A stretch of DNA of 64,000 nucleotides, taken from assembly GCA_016874755.1 (NCBI GenBank), contig VGTH01000003.1, positions 1 through 64,000 on the forward strand. The letters are read 5' to 3'. The DNA comes from Deltaproteobacteria bacterium. GTDB lineage: Bacteria; Desulfobacterota; Binatia; UBA9968. The notes under the pieces are model-generated. The model was not told the origin of the DNA. It ran no database searches and saw only the letters and a list, made by a program, of their open reading frames with translations. Shown here in pieces: positions 43,521-52,910 of this stretch. Each line of letters begins with the position of its first letter. Position 1 is the stretch's first letter. Made by a program: the position numbers and the translations under genes.

Positions 43521-45815
43521 CTAAATTTTTCCCATCGCTTTTAGAATTTTCTCCGGCGTAATCGGCAGCGATCTTACCCGCACACCCAGCGTATCATAAA
43601 CCGCGTTGCCAATCGCTGGCCCCACCGTCACGATCGACGTCTGTGCCATGCCTTTCGATCCGAACGGCCCCGGACCGTCGCCCTTTTCCAACATTGATGA
43701 GTAAAAAGTCTCCGGCAAGTCCTTCAGCACCGGCAAGCGATATTGAAACGGGTCGCCATTTTGAAACTGCCCGTCCTGATAAATCGTCTCTTCGAACAGC
43801 GCGTGGCCGAAGCCCATCACGGCGCCGCCGTCTACCTGCGATTTCGCCGACGGATAGTGGATCGCTTTGCCGGCGTCGGCGATCACGGCGTAGCCCAGCA
43901 CCCGCAGTTCGCCGGTGTCGCGATTCACTTCGATCTCCACCGCGGCGCCGCTCGGTGCCCAGTGGTCCATGCCGGTAAATGCCGAGTCTTTCACCATCGG
44001 TGGCACACTGTGATAGCCCACCGCTTTGAGCACCACGCTGTTGCCGACGACGCGGATGATTTCGTTGATCGAAAAACTGGTCTCGCCCCAGCAAAGCCGG
44101 CCGTCGATGATCTGCCATTCTTCCGGCTTGCCGCCTTTCACTTGCGACGCGAGCGAGAGCAGATCGGCCTTTAAAGTTTTACTTGCATTATGGACCGCGT
44201 TGCCCATCTGCATCGTCGTGCGCTGGGCGCTGACGCCAGCAAACGGCAAGCTCACTGCGGTGTCGGGGGTTTTCACCCGCACTTGTGACTGGGAAATGCC
44301 GAGGGTCTGCGCCGCCACCACGCTAAAAAGATTATGCGTGCCCTGGCCAATCTCCGGCGCGTTGTGCTGCACGGTGACGACACCGCGCGCGTCCATCGTC
44401 ACGAGCGCATAGGCGCGCCCGCCGCCCTGTGAGCCGTGGCGCAGGCTCAGCGCCATGCCGCGGCCGCGCACCCAGCGCGAACCAGTGGCCCAATTCTTTG
44501 CCGGTTCGACACTCGATTTACCGTCCCAGCCGATGCCGTCGATGGCCTCTTGCATGAGGTCAAGATAATCGGTGTCCATCTTCGGTGTGCCGGCACAGAC
44601 GAAGTCGCCGCGCAGCAGCACGTTTTTCTTGCGGAACTCATAGGGGTCGATGCCCAACTGGCGCGCCACGCTGTCCATGGCGCACTCGATGGCCCAAGTG
44701 GTTTGAATTTTTCCGGTGGCGCGCGTGTGGCCCGCCGGTACTTTGTTGGTGTAGACGCCCTTGCCGCGAATGCGCAGGTGCGGCAGGCGATAACAGCCCC
44801 AGGCCGAAATCACGGAATTATGCACCGCGGTCAGTCCGCCCGTGGTGTAGGCACCGGTATCGACAACCAGTTCGACGTCCAGCGCGGTCAGCGTCCCGTC
44901 GGCCTTCACGCCAATCTTGAGCTTGACGAATTCCGCATGGCGCGAGTTCTGGCGAAAGCTTTCTTCGGCCGATGGAATCAAGCGCACCGGCCGGCCGATC
45001 TTGCGCGATAGAAACAGCGCCGCGAAATGGGCCGGCGTCGGAATCTTCGAGCCAAAGCCGCCGCCGACAAAGGGCACGCGGACGCGAACTTTGTCCGATT
45101 CGATGCCGAGAAAATGGGCGAACTCCTGCGCGTCGCGCGTCGGCGAGCTGGTGGGAATCCAGACGTTAGCTTCGCCGTTCAAGTATTGGCAGAGAAAGCC
45201 GCCCACCGGCTCCATCGGATGGTGGAACATCGACGGCGATGAGTAACTTTCTTCGAAAATGCGATCCGCTTGGCGCATCCCTTCGTCGACATCGCCCCAG
45301 ATCAAACTGTCCTCGGCAAGCAGATTGGTGCCGCGCTCTTCGTGCAGGATTGCCGCTCCCGGATCGAGCGCTTCAATCGCATTGAACACCGGCGGCAGCG
45401 GCTCATAGTCAACCTGAACTTTCTCCAAAGCTTTTTTCGCCGTGCGCATGTCTTCGGCAACAACGACGGCAACCAGGTCGCCGTCGTAGCGGACTTTGCT
45501 CGTCGCGACAAAGTCCTGATCGTCGATGCCCTTCAAGTGTTCGTGCGGCGCGAGCTTCAAGCGTGGGCTCACGCCGTCGAGGTGTTCCCGATCGACGACC
45601 GCCAGCACGCCTGGCATCTTCAGCGCCTCGGAAGCATCGACGCGGCGAATGCGCGCGTGCGAGTAGGGGCTCATCAACGCCGCGCCGTAGGCGGTGTTCG
45701 GCAAGTCCGGCAAGTCTTCAACGTACTGTGCCACCCCGGTGACCTTGTCGCGCATGTCGATGCGGGGGGACGCAGAATCGATTTTGGACTTTAGATTTTG
45801 GCTTTTGGATTCCAT
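43521..45815 (-). CDS. Molybdopterin large subunit with Gln in place of the catalytic Glu
   Basis: 764 residues, xanthine-dehydrogenase/CoxL family. Pterin-binding segments are present (PFVGGGFGSKIPTPAHF, KVPAGHTRATGKIQTTWAIE, APEIGQGTHNLF). The active-site segment that normally reads G-x-G-E near the C-terminus here reads SKGMAQTS: Gln 725 (codon CAG at 43641-43643) stands where the base-catalytic Glu is expected, and the neighbouring paralogue has GMGE. It lacks the AYxCSFR loop of CO dehydrogenase. It may be a low-activity or structural subunit, or use different chemistry. It follows the other large subunit gene after 63 bases. Confidence 0.88.
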   Translation of the reverse strand: MESKSQNLKSKIDSASPRIDMRDKVTGVAQYVEDLPDLPNTAYGAALMSPYSHARIRRVDASEALKMPGVLAVVDREHLDGVSPRLKLAPHEHLKGIDDQDFVATSKVRYDGDLVAVVVAEDMRTAKKALEKVQVDYEPLPPVFNAIEALDPGAAILHEERGTNLLAEDSLIWGDVDEGMRQADRIFEESYSSPSMFHHPMEPVGGFLCQYLNGEANVWIPTSSPTRDAQEFAHFLGIESDKVRVRVPFVGGGFGSKIPTPAHFAALFLSRKIGRPVRLIPSAEESFRQNSRHAEFVKLKIGVKADGTLTALDVELVVDTGAYTTGGLTAVHNSVISAWGCYRLPHLRIRGKGVYTNKVPAGHTRATGKIQTTWAIECAMDSVARQLGIDPYEFRKKNVLLRGDFVCAGTPKMDTDYLDLMQEAIDGIGWDGKSSVEPAKNWATGSRWVRGRGMALSLRHGSQGGGRAYALVTMDARGVVTVQHNAPEIGQGTHNLFSVVAAQTLGISQSQVRVKTPDTAVSLPFAGVSAQRTTMQMGNAVHNASKTLKADLLSLASQVKGGKPEEWQIIDGRLCWGETSFSINEIIRVVGNSVVLKAVGYHSVPPMVKDSAFTGMDHWAPSGAAVEIEVNRDTGELRVLGYAVIADAGKAIHYPSAKSQVDGGAVMGFGHALFEETIYQDGQFQNGDPFQYRLPVLKDLPETFYSSMLEKGDGPGPFGSKGMAQTSIVTVGPAIGNAVYDTLGVRVRSLPITPEKILKAMGKI

Positions 45816-45837
45816 CGCTTAAGCCCGAATCGTAAGG

Positions 45838-45870
45838 GGTAAGGCGTAAGCGGTAAGGGGGTCTAGATCC
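45838..45870. repeat. Short tandem (GTAAGGG type) filler
   Basis: GGGGTAAGGCGTAAGCGGTA and a further GGGG repeat stand between the two large subunit genes; the inverse CTTACCCCTT occurs at about 45881-45890, inside the end of the next gene. Confidence 0.4.
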
Positions 45871-45878
45871 GGATCGCC

Positions 45879-48170
45879 TTACCCCTTGCCACTTCCGATC
45901 TTCTTTTGTACCAGCTCCGGCACCAACGGCACCGCCTGGATCCGCGCTCCCGTCGCAGCAAACACCGCGTTCCCCACCGCCGGCGCTACGGGGAGAATTC
46001 CGCCCTCGCCCATTCCCTTCGCACCGTAGGGCCCCGGGCCGCCGCCGCCTTCCATGATGTGGGTGGAAAACGCCGACGGCAAATCGGTGAAGCGCGGCAG
46101 CCGATAGTCGATCAACGTGCCGTTCAAGAGCTGACCTTTGTCATACGCCAAGTCTTCAAACAGAGCTTGGCCCAGACCGAACACCGCCGCGCCTTCGTCT
46201 TGACCGTGGCATTGCAGCGGATGGATCATCTTGCCGGCGTCGGTAAGCGAGACATAGCGCAGCAACTTCACTTCGCCGGTTTCGGTGTCGACTTCCACTT
46301 CCGCGGCGCCAAAGCCGATCTCCCAAAACGGCGACGGGAAACCGAGCGGCACGTTGTTGTCTTTCTCAATCTTGAAATAGCCGCGGCCCCAGATCTCCCC
46401 TTCCGATTCTCTGAAATGACGTTGCATCACGTCACGGTAGCTCAGCTTTTGCTCGCCATGGTTCGCCATACCATTCTCAAGTTTCACTTTATCTACGGGT
46501 GCCTTCAAAACGGCTGCGGCCGCTTCGATCAACTGCCGGCGCGCGTCGCGCGCTGCCTTGAGCACCGCCTGGCCCATGATCGACGTGGCGCTGCTGGCGT
46601 TGGTGCCTTTATCGAAAGGTGTGTAGTGAGTGTCGAGCACAGCGACCCGCACTTGATCCGTTGGCATCGACAACTCTTCGGCGACCACCTGCATAAACGC
46701 CGTGCGCATGCCTTGCCCGACTTCCACGGAGCCCGTCGACAAGAGCGCGCTGCCATCGAAGAAAATTTTCACCGTCGCGTTGGCCGGCTTGTTGGTGCCA
46801 CCTCCGTCTTTCATCGCCGTGGCGATGCCGATGCCGCGCCGCTTGGGACCAGAGTCTTGATGTGCGTCGGGCTTCGCGTCCCAACCGATCGCCTGGGCGA
46901 CGCTGCGGAGTCCTGCTTTGAGATCGCAATCGATGGGCGTGTCACCGGGTGAAAAACTCTCACCGCGGTCGAGCAGATTTTTCATTCTAATTTCGAAGGG
47001 ATCGAGCGCCATGCGATGGGCGATCATGTCGATGTGAGTCTCGTAGGCGTAAGCCACCTGTGGCCCGCCGAAACCGCGAAAGGCGCCGGCCGGCACCGTG
47101 TTGGTATAAACCGAGTAGGCGTTGGTGAGCACGTGTGGCAAACGGTACGGGCCGTGGGCGCGGTAGCCGGCTTTTTCCGTCACCGATGGGCCCGAGTTGG
47201 CGTAGGCGCCGCCGTCGAGATAAACCTCGCAGTGGCGCGCCACGAACGTGCCGTCTTTTTTCACGCCAGTTTTCAAAGTCATCTTGGCTCGCGGCTGGCA
47301 GATCGTCTTGAAGGTTTCTTCTGAGCCGAAGGCGAGCTTCACCGGACGGCCGGTCATTTTTGATAAGCAGCCGGCGATGCCCTCGGTCTTGATGCCACTC
47401 TTGGCACCGTAGCCGCCGCCGACGCTGGGGACGATGACACGCACGGCGCTGAACGGCAGGCCAAAAACGCGAGCTAACTCTTGGCGCACAGGGAATGGGC
47501 TCTGCGTCGCCGACCAAACCGTCATCACATCGCCTTCGAACTGCGCGACGCAGACATGGGGCTCCATCGGATAGTGCTGCGCGCTGGGAAAATAGAAAGT
47601 GTCTTCGAATATTTGATCTGAATTCTTGAAACCATCGCCGACGTCGCCGCGCTCGTGGCGGAAGTGCAGACAGATGTTGGTATCGTGATGGACGACATGC
47701 GAGCCATAGCGGCCGTAGCCCGGATCGCGGCGGTCAAGGTTTTCGTGCACCAGCGGTGCGCCGGCCTTGAGCGCCTCATCGATGTTCAAGACCGCGGGCA
47801 GCTCATCGTAATCGACCTCGATGAGCCCTACCGCTTCCTGCGCGGTGTGCGTGTCCACCGCCGCGACCGCGGCGACCATGTCGCCGACGTAGCGCACTTT
47901 GTCGGTGGCGAGGATCTGCTGATCGCGCACGTAGGCGCCAAAGGAGTTGGACGCGACGTTGATGTTATCCCGTGTGAGGATCGCCAAAACGCCGGGAATC
48001 GCCGCCGCCTTGCTCGTGTCGATGCGGCGAATCCGCGCATGCGGCACCGGGCTGCGTAAAACTTTGGCAATGGCCATGCCCGGCAAGCGGAGATCGCCGG
48101 CGTAGATGGCGTGGCCTGAAACTTTGTCCTCGCCGTCGATGCGGCGAACGCTGACGCCTACGGCTGCCAT
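45879..48170 (-). CDS. Molybdopterin large subunit of a xanthine-dehydrogenase-type hydroxylase
   Basis: 763 residues from the ATG at 48170, with GAAGGG upstream; an earlier ATG at 48203 is less likely. Pterin contacts: VPSVGGGYGAKSGIKTEG, GAFRGFGGPQVAYAYE (the loop with Phe/Arg near the active site) and VEVGQGMRTAFMQVV. The catalytic Glu is present in GAKGMGEGGILP. It hydroxylates an aromatic or N-heterocyclic carbon, or oxidises an aldehyde, using water. It shares one FAD and one FeS subunit gene with the Gln-bearing paralogue downstream, so two enzymes or one mixed complex are possible. Confidence 0.92.
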   Translation of the reverse strand: MAAVGVSVRRIDGEDKVSGHAIYAGDLRLPGMAIAKVLRSPVPHARIRRIDTSKAAAIPGVLAILTRDNINVASNSFGAYVRDQQILATDKVRYVGDMVAAVAAVDTHTAQEAVGLIEVDYDELPAVLNIDEALKAGAPLVHENLDRRDPGYGRYGSHVVHHDTNICLHFRHERGDVGDGFKNSDQIFEDTFYFPSAQHYPMEPHVCVAQFEGDVMTVWSATQSPFPVRQELARVFGLPFSAVRVIVPSVGGGYGAKSGIKTEGIAGCLSKMTGRPVKLAFGSEETFKTICQPRAKMTLKTGVKKDGTFVARHCEVYLDGGAYANSGPSVTEKAGYRAHGPYRLPHVLTNAYSVYTNTVPAGAFRGFGGPQVAYAYETHIDMIAHRMALDPFEIRMKNLLDRGESFSPGDTPIDCDLKAGLRSVAQAIGWDAKPDAHQDSGPKRRGIGIATAMKDGGGTNKPANATVKIFFDGSALLSTGSVEVGQGMRTAFMQVVAEELSMPTDQVRVAVLDTHYTPFDKGTNASSATSIMGQAVLKAARDARRQLIEAAAAVLKAPVDKVKLENGMANHGEQKLSYRDVMQRHFRESEGEIWGRGYFKIEKDNNVPLGFPSPFWEIGFGAAEVEVDTETGEVKLLRYVSLTDAGKMIHPLQCHGQDEGAAVFGLGQALFEDLAYDKGQLLNGTLIDYRLPRFTDLPSAFSTHIMEGGGGPGPYGAKGMGEGGILPVAPAVGNAVFAATGARIQAVPLVPELVQKKIGSGKG

Positions 48171-48202
48171 TCTATTTCCCTTCGTTACTTCGTCCGCAGA
48201 CA

Positions 48203-48246
48203 AATTGTTTCCCCCTTTGACAAAGGGGGGCTAGGGGGGATTTTCC
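48203..48246. repeat. Intergenic hairpin (CCCCCTTTGACAAAGGGGGG type)
   Basis: CCCCCTTTG and CAAAGGGGG with A loop between form a 9-bp hairpin, followed by the constant word CTAGGGGGGATTTT. The same unit in both orientations makes the palindrome at 54397-54530. Confidence 0.8.
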
Positions 48247-48322
48247 CACGGCGCGAGTGCGTGCTTGGCGTCCACGATACTACAGATGCTCGACTTGCGA
48301 CACAGAATACGATCATCTCGTG

Positions 48323-49288
48323 CTACTTGATGCTGGCGGTCACTTCGCGCAGCAAGCGATAATCGACGATATCGTTCAACAGGATCGACTTCTTCGCCCC
48401 CGGCTCGTTCCTCACCTGTTCGAAATAGGGATCCAAGATCGACGCGGGCATAGTGCCATCGCTGCTCATGGTGTCCAGCATCACTTTGTAAACCTCTTCA
48501 CCCGTGTCGCGCTCCAGGCCAAACCGCTTGGCGATGAACTCGACGACTTCATTTTTCTCTTGCCGCAGACGCCGCAAAGAAAGCAGGTACGCGCGCAGTA
48601 CCCGGCGCACCTGATCGCTGTTCTTTTCCACCTTGGCGGCGCTGGTCACCATTCCGGTCAGCGGCTGTGCCAGATAACTGCCGGCAAACAGCAGCTCCTT
48701 GAAGCCTTTCTTCTTCATGCGCGAGTTCCACGGCACCGGCTGGATCGCCGCATCCACCGAGCCGATCTCCATCGCCGCCATGCGCACCGAGGCCGCGCCG
48801 ATGGCGATGTAGACAACATCGCGCTCCGGGTCGAGTCCGCCGGCACGGATCGCCGCTTTGGCCGCCTGGCCGCCACTATCCTGCGGCGAACTGACGGCGA
48901 TCTTTTTGCCGCGCAGTTCCTTTACGCTTTGAATCGTTGGCGGCGTCATCAGATAAAACAGCGGCTGAGTAAAGCTGTAAGCAACGATCTTGAGTGGCAG
49001 GCCGCGCACTGCCGCGCGCATGGCCGTGCCCGCGCTGATCATGTAGTCCAACTCCTGAGTGTTGACGGCCGCGGCAGCGAGATCGGTGCGCAGAAAGCGA
49101 AATTCGAGATGGATCCCCTCATTGCGGTAGAAGCCCTTGTCGATACCGTAGAGAATCGGCGCGATGGTGATGCTCTCGCTGTTGTGGCTGATAACCGCGC
49201 GCTCGCCCTGCGCCCACGCGAAGTCATGGGCGCAGCACAAGAGCACCAACATTGACAATCTCAACAGCGTTCCGCTAAGTTCGGTCAC
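48323..49288 (-). CDS. NMT1/THI5-like ABC solute-binding protein
   Basis: 321 residues from the GTG at 49288, which gives a plausible signal peptide ending in AHDFAWAQG; the longer frame to 49339 would overlap the divergent gene. The two-lobe fold is recognised in ILYGIDKGFYRNEGIHLEFR, TAMRAAVRGLPLKIVAYSF and KELRGKKIAVSSPQDSGGQ. It is probably the first gene of the hydroxylase/UbiD run, and a distant paralogue of the binding protein at its other end. No permease or ATPase gene is adjacent. Confidence 0.85.
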   Translation of the reverse strand: MTELSGTLLRLSMLVLLCCAHDFAWAQGERAVISHNSESITIAPILYGIDKGFYRNEGIHLEFRFLRTDLAAAAVNTQELDYMISAGTAMRAAVRGLPLKIVAYSFTQPLFYLMTPPTIQSVKELRGKKIAVSSPQDSGGQAAKAAIRAGGLDPERDVVYIAIGAASVRMAAMEIGSVDAAIQPVPWNSRMKKKGFKELLFAGSYLAQPLTGMVTSAAKVEKNSDQVRRVLRAYLLSLRRLRQEKNEVVEFIAKRFGLERDTGEEVYKVMLDTMSSDGTMPASILDPYFEQVRNEPGAKKSILLNDIVDYRLLREVTASIK

Positions 49289-49322
49289 AAGATCATGTGC
49301 TCTCAACGAGAGGATTAGAAAC

Positions 49323-50060
49323 GTGGCCGAACATATCAAAATGACCGCTCAACAAGCAAAGCAAAAAGCCGAAGGAATTCGCAAAGTCATCCTCGACACC
49401 TACCACAACGAAGTAAAGCCATCGCCGTTTTTCACCGACCTGCGCGCCGGCACGCTGTCAAAAAAACGGCTGCAGGGCTGGATCACCAATTGGTACAGCT
49501 TTGCCCTCGAAGTGAACACTGGCATGGCAACGTCGTACCATCAGTTCGTCGGCTTTTTTAAACGCCACCCCGATCTGGAAAACCGCATCGCGCAAAAGAT
49601 CGGTGAAGAATTCACCACGCCGGCCATCGGCGGTCACGCGCGCATGCTGCCCGTCCTCGGCAAAGCTCTTGGCGTGACCGCGGACCAGATGATCGAGTGC
49701 GAGCTGATCCCTGAGGCGCGCGGCCTGGTCGATTTCTTCGTCCGCTCGTGGATCGATATCCCACTCGCCGAATGCTACGCCGTGCACATGGAAGAGGAGA
49801 TCTTCGGCTTCATCTCGCGCGACTTTCGTCAGAGCCTGCCGAAATACGGCATCACCAACGAAGACATGAAATATTTCCGCGTCCACGAAGAAGCCGACCT
49901 GGACGAAGACCACGGCGGCACCAACCAAGCGATCTTAGAAGTCGCGCTGCAAGAAGGCTACGGCAACGAACGCGCCGGCTGGCCGCTGGAATATTGCGGC
50001 AAGATCGCGGTGCAGATGATCGGTAATTTTTACGACGGGGTTTATCGCCGTTACGCGTAA
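49323..50060 (+). CDS. TenA/PqqC-fold (heme-oxygenase-like) protein
   Basis: 245 residues from the GTG at 49323 (GAGAGGA before it). It is all-helical, with family patterns EEFTTPAIGGHARMLPVLGK, YAVHMEEEIFGFISRD and YFRVHEEADLDEDHGG. The Glu/His/Asp residues resemble the metal ligands of heme-oxygenase-like diiron oxidases, but the last His is shifted relative to the usual D-x2-H, so metal binding is not sure. The group includes thiaminase II, PqqC and CADD-type oxygenases. It is divergent from a binding-protein gene of the NMT1/THI5 fold, which is a mild hint at a thiamine-related or aromatic substrate. Confidence 0.78.
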   Translation: MAEHIKMTAQQAKQKAEGIRKVILDTYHNEVKPSPFFTDLRAGTLSKKRLQGWITNWYSFALEVNTGMATSYHQFVGFFKRHPDLENRIAQKIGEEFTTPAIGGHARMLPVLGKALGVTADQMIECELIPEARGLVDFFVRSWIDIPLAECYAVHMEEEIFGFISRDFRQSLPKYGITNEDMKYFRVHEEADLDEDHGGTNQAILEVALQEGYGNERAGWPLEYCGKIAVQMIGNFYDGVYRRYA

Positions 50061-50069
50061 GATTATTAA

Positions 50070-50158
50070 TCACCACGAAGGACACGAAGTGCACGAAGGA
50101 AGAATGGATAATGGAAAATGTTTCCGGACTTCGTGTCCTTCGTGTCTTCGTGGTGCAA
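50070..50158. repeat. Intergenic palindrome (CCACGAAGGACACGAAG type)
   Basis: CACCACGAAGGACACGAAGT on the left, ACTTCGTGTCCTTCGTGTCT plus TCGTGGTG on the right, with a 35-base AT-richer centre. It belongs to the family of 24058-24145 and the inner arms of 12975-13165. Confidence 0.85.
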
Positions 50159-50198
50159 ATAATTCCTCCGCTCGCAATTACTTGCTAACGAGGATCCC

Positions 50199-51233
50199 AT
50201 GGCTCAACCCAAAGAAATCCAAGAGCTAAACGACTTACTAAAACCCCGCTGGGTCTCCGGCCTGTGGAACGTCGATCATGCCGAGCGGCCGTCCGATCCG
50301 AAGACCAAGGTCAAGCCGCATCTTTGGAAGTGGCACGATATCTACGACAGCCTGGTGCAGGCCAAGGATAAGATTTCCGTGGCGCGCGGCAGCGTCGAGC
50401 GGCGCGTGATCCGGTTGGTCAATCCCGGCATGGCTGAGAGTGAAATGACTAGCCACACGATTTTGCTCTCGTTCCAATTGATCCAGCCCGGCGAAGTGGC
50501 GCCTGGGCATCGCCATACCATGTCGGCGTTTCGTTTTATCCTGCAGGGCCACGGTGCCTACACCAACGTCGATGGCCAGAAGATGGTGATGGAAGACGGC
50601 GATTTGATTCTCACGCCGCAGGGCTGCTGGCATGAGCACGCGCACGAGGGCGATCGAAACATGCTGTGGATCGACGGCCTCGACGTGCCCTTTGTGCAGG
50701 CGCTGCAACAAATCTCTTTCGATCCCTACAAGCAGGGCCGACTACCGGTGAAAGAGACCGTCGATCCCGCAAGCTTTTACGGCATGACCCGCCCTGTCGG
50801 TAACGAGCTGCCTGAAACTCCGAAAGTACTGCACTATCGTTGGCGCGAAACCTACCCCAAGCTGCAAGGCCTGGCGCGCGCTGCGAACAATCCGTATGAC
50901 GGCGTGGCGCTGGAATACATCAACCCGCAGACCGGCGGTCCGACCTTCCCAACCATGTCGTGCCGCATCCAAATGCTCCGACCGGGTGAGAAAACTCAAT
51001 CACACCGCCACACCAGCACGAGCATCTACCACGCCTTCCGCGGCAGCGGCACGACAATGATCAACGACCATCCCTTTCGCTGGCAAAAAGGCGACACGTT
51101 CGTCGTGCCGCTATGGCACTGGCATGAGCACGCCAACGCTTCGGCGAGCGACGAAGCCCTACTGTTTTCGATGCACGACGAGCCGATCTTGCGAGTTTTT
51201 GGGCTCTATCGGGAGGAGGCACAGTCGAGTTAA
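50199..51233 (+). CDS. Bicupin protein, gentisate-1,2-dioxygenase-like
   Basis: 344 residues with two cupin barrels. In the first, PGHRHTMSAFRFILQGHG gives H-x-H-type ligands and CWHEHAHEGD the distal His. In the second, QSHRHTSTSIYHAFRGSG and HWHEHANAS repeat the pattern. Gentisate and related ring-cleaving dioxygenases use Fe(II) in the N-terminal barrel. The similarity is of family level; the true substrate could be another hydroxylated aromatic acid. It follows the TenA-like gene in the same direction after a palindromic repeat, and lies next to a probable aromatic-degradation run. Confidence 0.83.
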   Translation: MAQPKEIQELNDLLKPRWVSGLWNVDHAERPSDPKTKVKPHLWKWHDIYDSLVQAKDKISVARGSVERRVIRLVNPGMAESEMTSHTILLSFQLIQPGEVAPGHRHTMSAFRFILQGHGAYTNVDGQKMVMEDGDLILTPQGCWHEHAHEGDRNMLWIDGLDVPFVQALQQISFDPYKQGRLPVKETVDPASFYGMTRPVGNELPETPKVLHYRWRETYPKLQGLARAANNPYDGVALEYINPQTGGPTFPTMSCRIQMLRPGEKTQSHRHTSTSIYHAFRGSGTTMINDHPFRWQKGDTFVVPLWHWHEHANASASDEALLFSMHDEPILRVFGLYREEAQSS

Positions 51234-51549
51234 CGGCAGGATTCGAATAAACAGTCGCAGCTCAGGACCTAAATTCGATCGACAACTCCGGAACTTTCTC
51301 GAAATCCCGGCGATTGCGTGAAATTGAAATCGCCGCATGGACAACGCAAATCGCGGCGATCGGCAAGTCAACCGAGGCTTGCAGCGCTTGAAAGCGCTCA
51401 GACCCGCCCCAACGATTCGCATCTTGATTTTGCGTTCTCTGCGTTCTTTGCGGTTAGCAATTCCGAATCCGGATACGGATGGCGCGATAAATCGCGTCCC
51501 TACATCCAAACTCGTTTTCGCTTTTTTGCGGCCAAGCTTCTTTTCGTTT
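51234..51549. other. Intergenic gap without a recognised gene
   Basis: 316 bases between the convergent cupin and GrdB-like genes. A short palindrome GCGCGATAAATCGCG is at about 51482-51496, and TCTGCGTTCTTTGCGG-type repeat words stand near 51435-51455. No coding signal is seen. Confidence 0.45.
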
Positions 51550-52881
51550 TCACCCGCCGCTCGGGGCAAACACCGTCGGCTCCTGCACGTCGCTCTCCAA
51601 CGCTTTTAACGCGGTCTCGACGATTTGCTTGCGCAGCTTTGCATCCAGCTCGGCCGGTAATGCTGGGTCGCCGCAGGGATGCGGGATGCTGATGCCTTTT
51701 ATTATTCTGCGCGCCTTCACCTGTTCCGCTACGGGATACATCGCGGTGACCAACGCCACCGGCAAACCTGCCTTCTCGAGTTCTTTGCTCATCACAGCGC
51801 CGCTGCGAGTGCAGGTTCCTCACGTCGAGACGAAGAGGACGCCCTCGACGTTGTCCTTTTTTAAATCGTCGGCGATTTCTTTGCCGACCCGGCGCATTAC
51901 TGCCGGCGAGCCTTGATTGCCGGGTATCACGTAGTACGCCGGATACAGTTTGCCCTTGCCGATCACGCCTTCTTCTTCTAATTTGCGCAGCGCATCCAGC
52001 GGCACGCCATAGTGCGGGTTCTTGTTCATGAAGGCCGTGTTGTAGCCACCATGCACCGCCTCCCACTTGCCTGCTTCGAGGTGCCTGACCTCAGAGATGT
52101 TGTATTTTTCCCAGTGCGTGTTGCGAAAAGTCTTGAACTTGCCAGGGTTGCCCCAGGGCACGACGCCGCTGGTGGTGATGACCGCGATGTTGCGGTCTTT
52201 GACATGGTCTAGCTTGGGCGCCGCCGAGATATCGTCCCATACTTCCATGGCAATTTCGCTCTCAAACGGCTGGTTGTTGATCTTCTTGAGCAGCATATCG
52301 ATGGCCCGTTCGAAACCCGGGCGATCGGTCTTTTCTAAGCGACGAATGCCGCGCGGCAAGTATCCCTCTTTTTTCGCCGCGCCGATGGTTTCACCGGAGG
52401 CCAAGCGAACCGCGAAATTGGCCAGCGCTTTCAGCGCATCCGCCATCCCCGCCGTTGTTTCCGCGGTCGGCAAGCAGAAATAGTTAGGGTTAACGTGATC
52501 GCGATAGGTGCCAATGGCCGGGTTCTCATCGTGCATAGCAGTGACGCAGGGGATGTTTAGCTCCTTGGTAATCGCGTTGCAGATCTCAACGCAGCTCATG
52601 CCGTAACGTCCGGCGTTGAACGCCGGCCCGGCCACCACGACTTGCGGGTGTTTGGCTTTCACCGCATCGAGAATTGCTTTGAACGCTTCATCTTTGTGCT
52701 CGTGAAAATAGTTGTCGCCGTAGTAAACCGTGCCGAGTATCTGCGCGCGGTCACCAAGCTGCAATTGCAAGCCTCGTGCAGCACCTGCGGCGCCATCACT
52801 CACGCCAACACCAACATTGGCTTTGTCCTCGCCACCGATGCCGGCGAAAAACTGATTGACGACATGGACGACAGTGATCAT
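51550..52881 (-). CDS. grdB: GrdB-like selenoprotein of a glycine/betaine-reductase-type complex
   Basis: 443 residues when the in-frame TGA at 51820-51822 is read as selenocysteine 354. The N-terminus (TVVHVVNQFFAGIGGEDKA) and AGPAFNAGRYG are GrdB signatures. The active site reads LFVST-U-GTCTRSG, matching the ST-U-GTCT of component B of glycine, sarcosine and betaine reductases, where Sec attacks a substrate bound as Schiff base to the pyruvoyl group of GrdE. The third Cys of the usual UxxCxxC is Ser here. AAGGAGG precedes the ATG. It is the last of three genes after two GrdE-like genes. GrdA, GrdC and GrdD are not nearby, so the product-releasing half of the known pathway is missing. Confidence 0.88.
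51792..51808 (-). promoter_or_regulatory. Candidate SECIS hairpin of the GrdB-like gene
   Basis: On the coding strand, TCGCAGC and GCTGTGA pair (7 bp with one G-T) around GGC, beginning 11 bases after the UGA. The position suits a bacterial SECIS, but the loop lacks the GU of the E. coli type. Confidence 0.35.
51820..51822 (-). other. UGA selenocysteine codon
   Basis: The codon lies between LFVST and GTCT, exactly at the Sec position known in GrdB proteins, with homology continuing on both sides in frame. Confidence 0.9.
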
Positions 52882-52910
52882 GGCAATTCCTCCTTAGATG
52901 GAATCAAGAG

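Noticed and set aside
51234-51549. Possible GrdA-like small selenoprotein gene next to grdB
   Set aside because: No frame with a CxxU-type motif is found in the gap on either strand.
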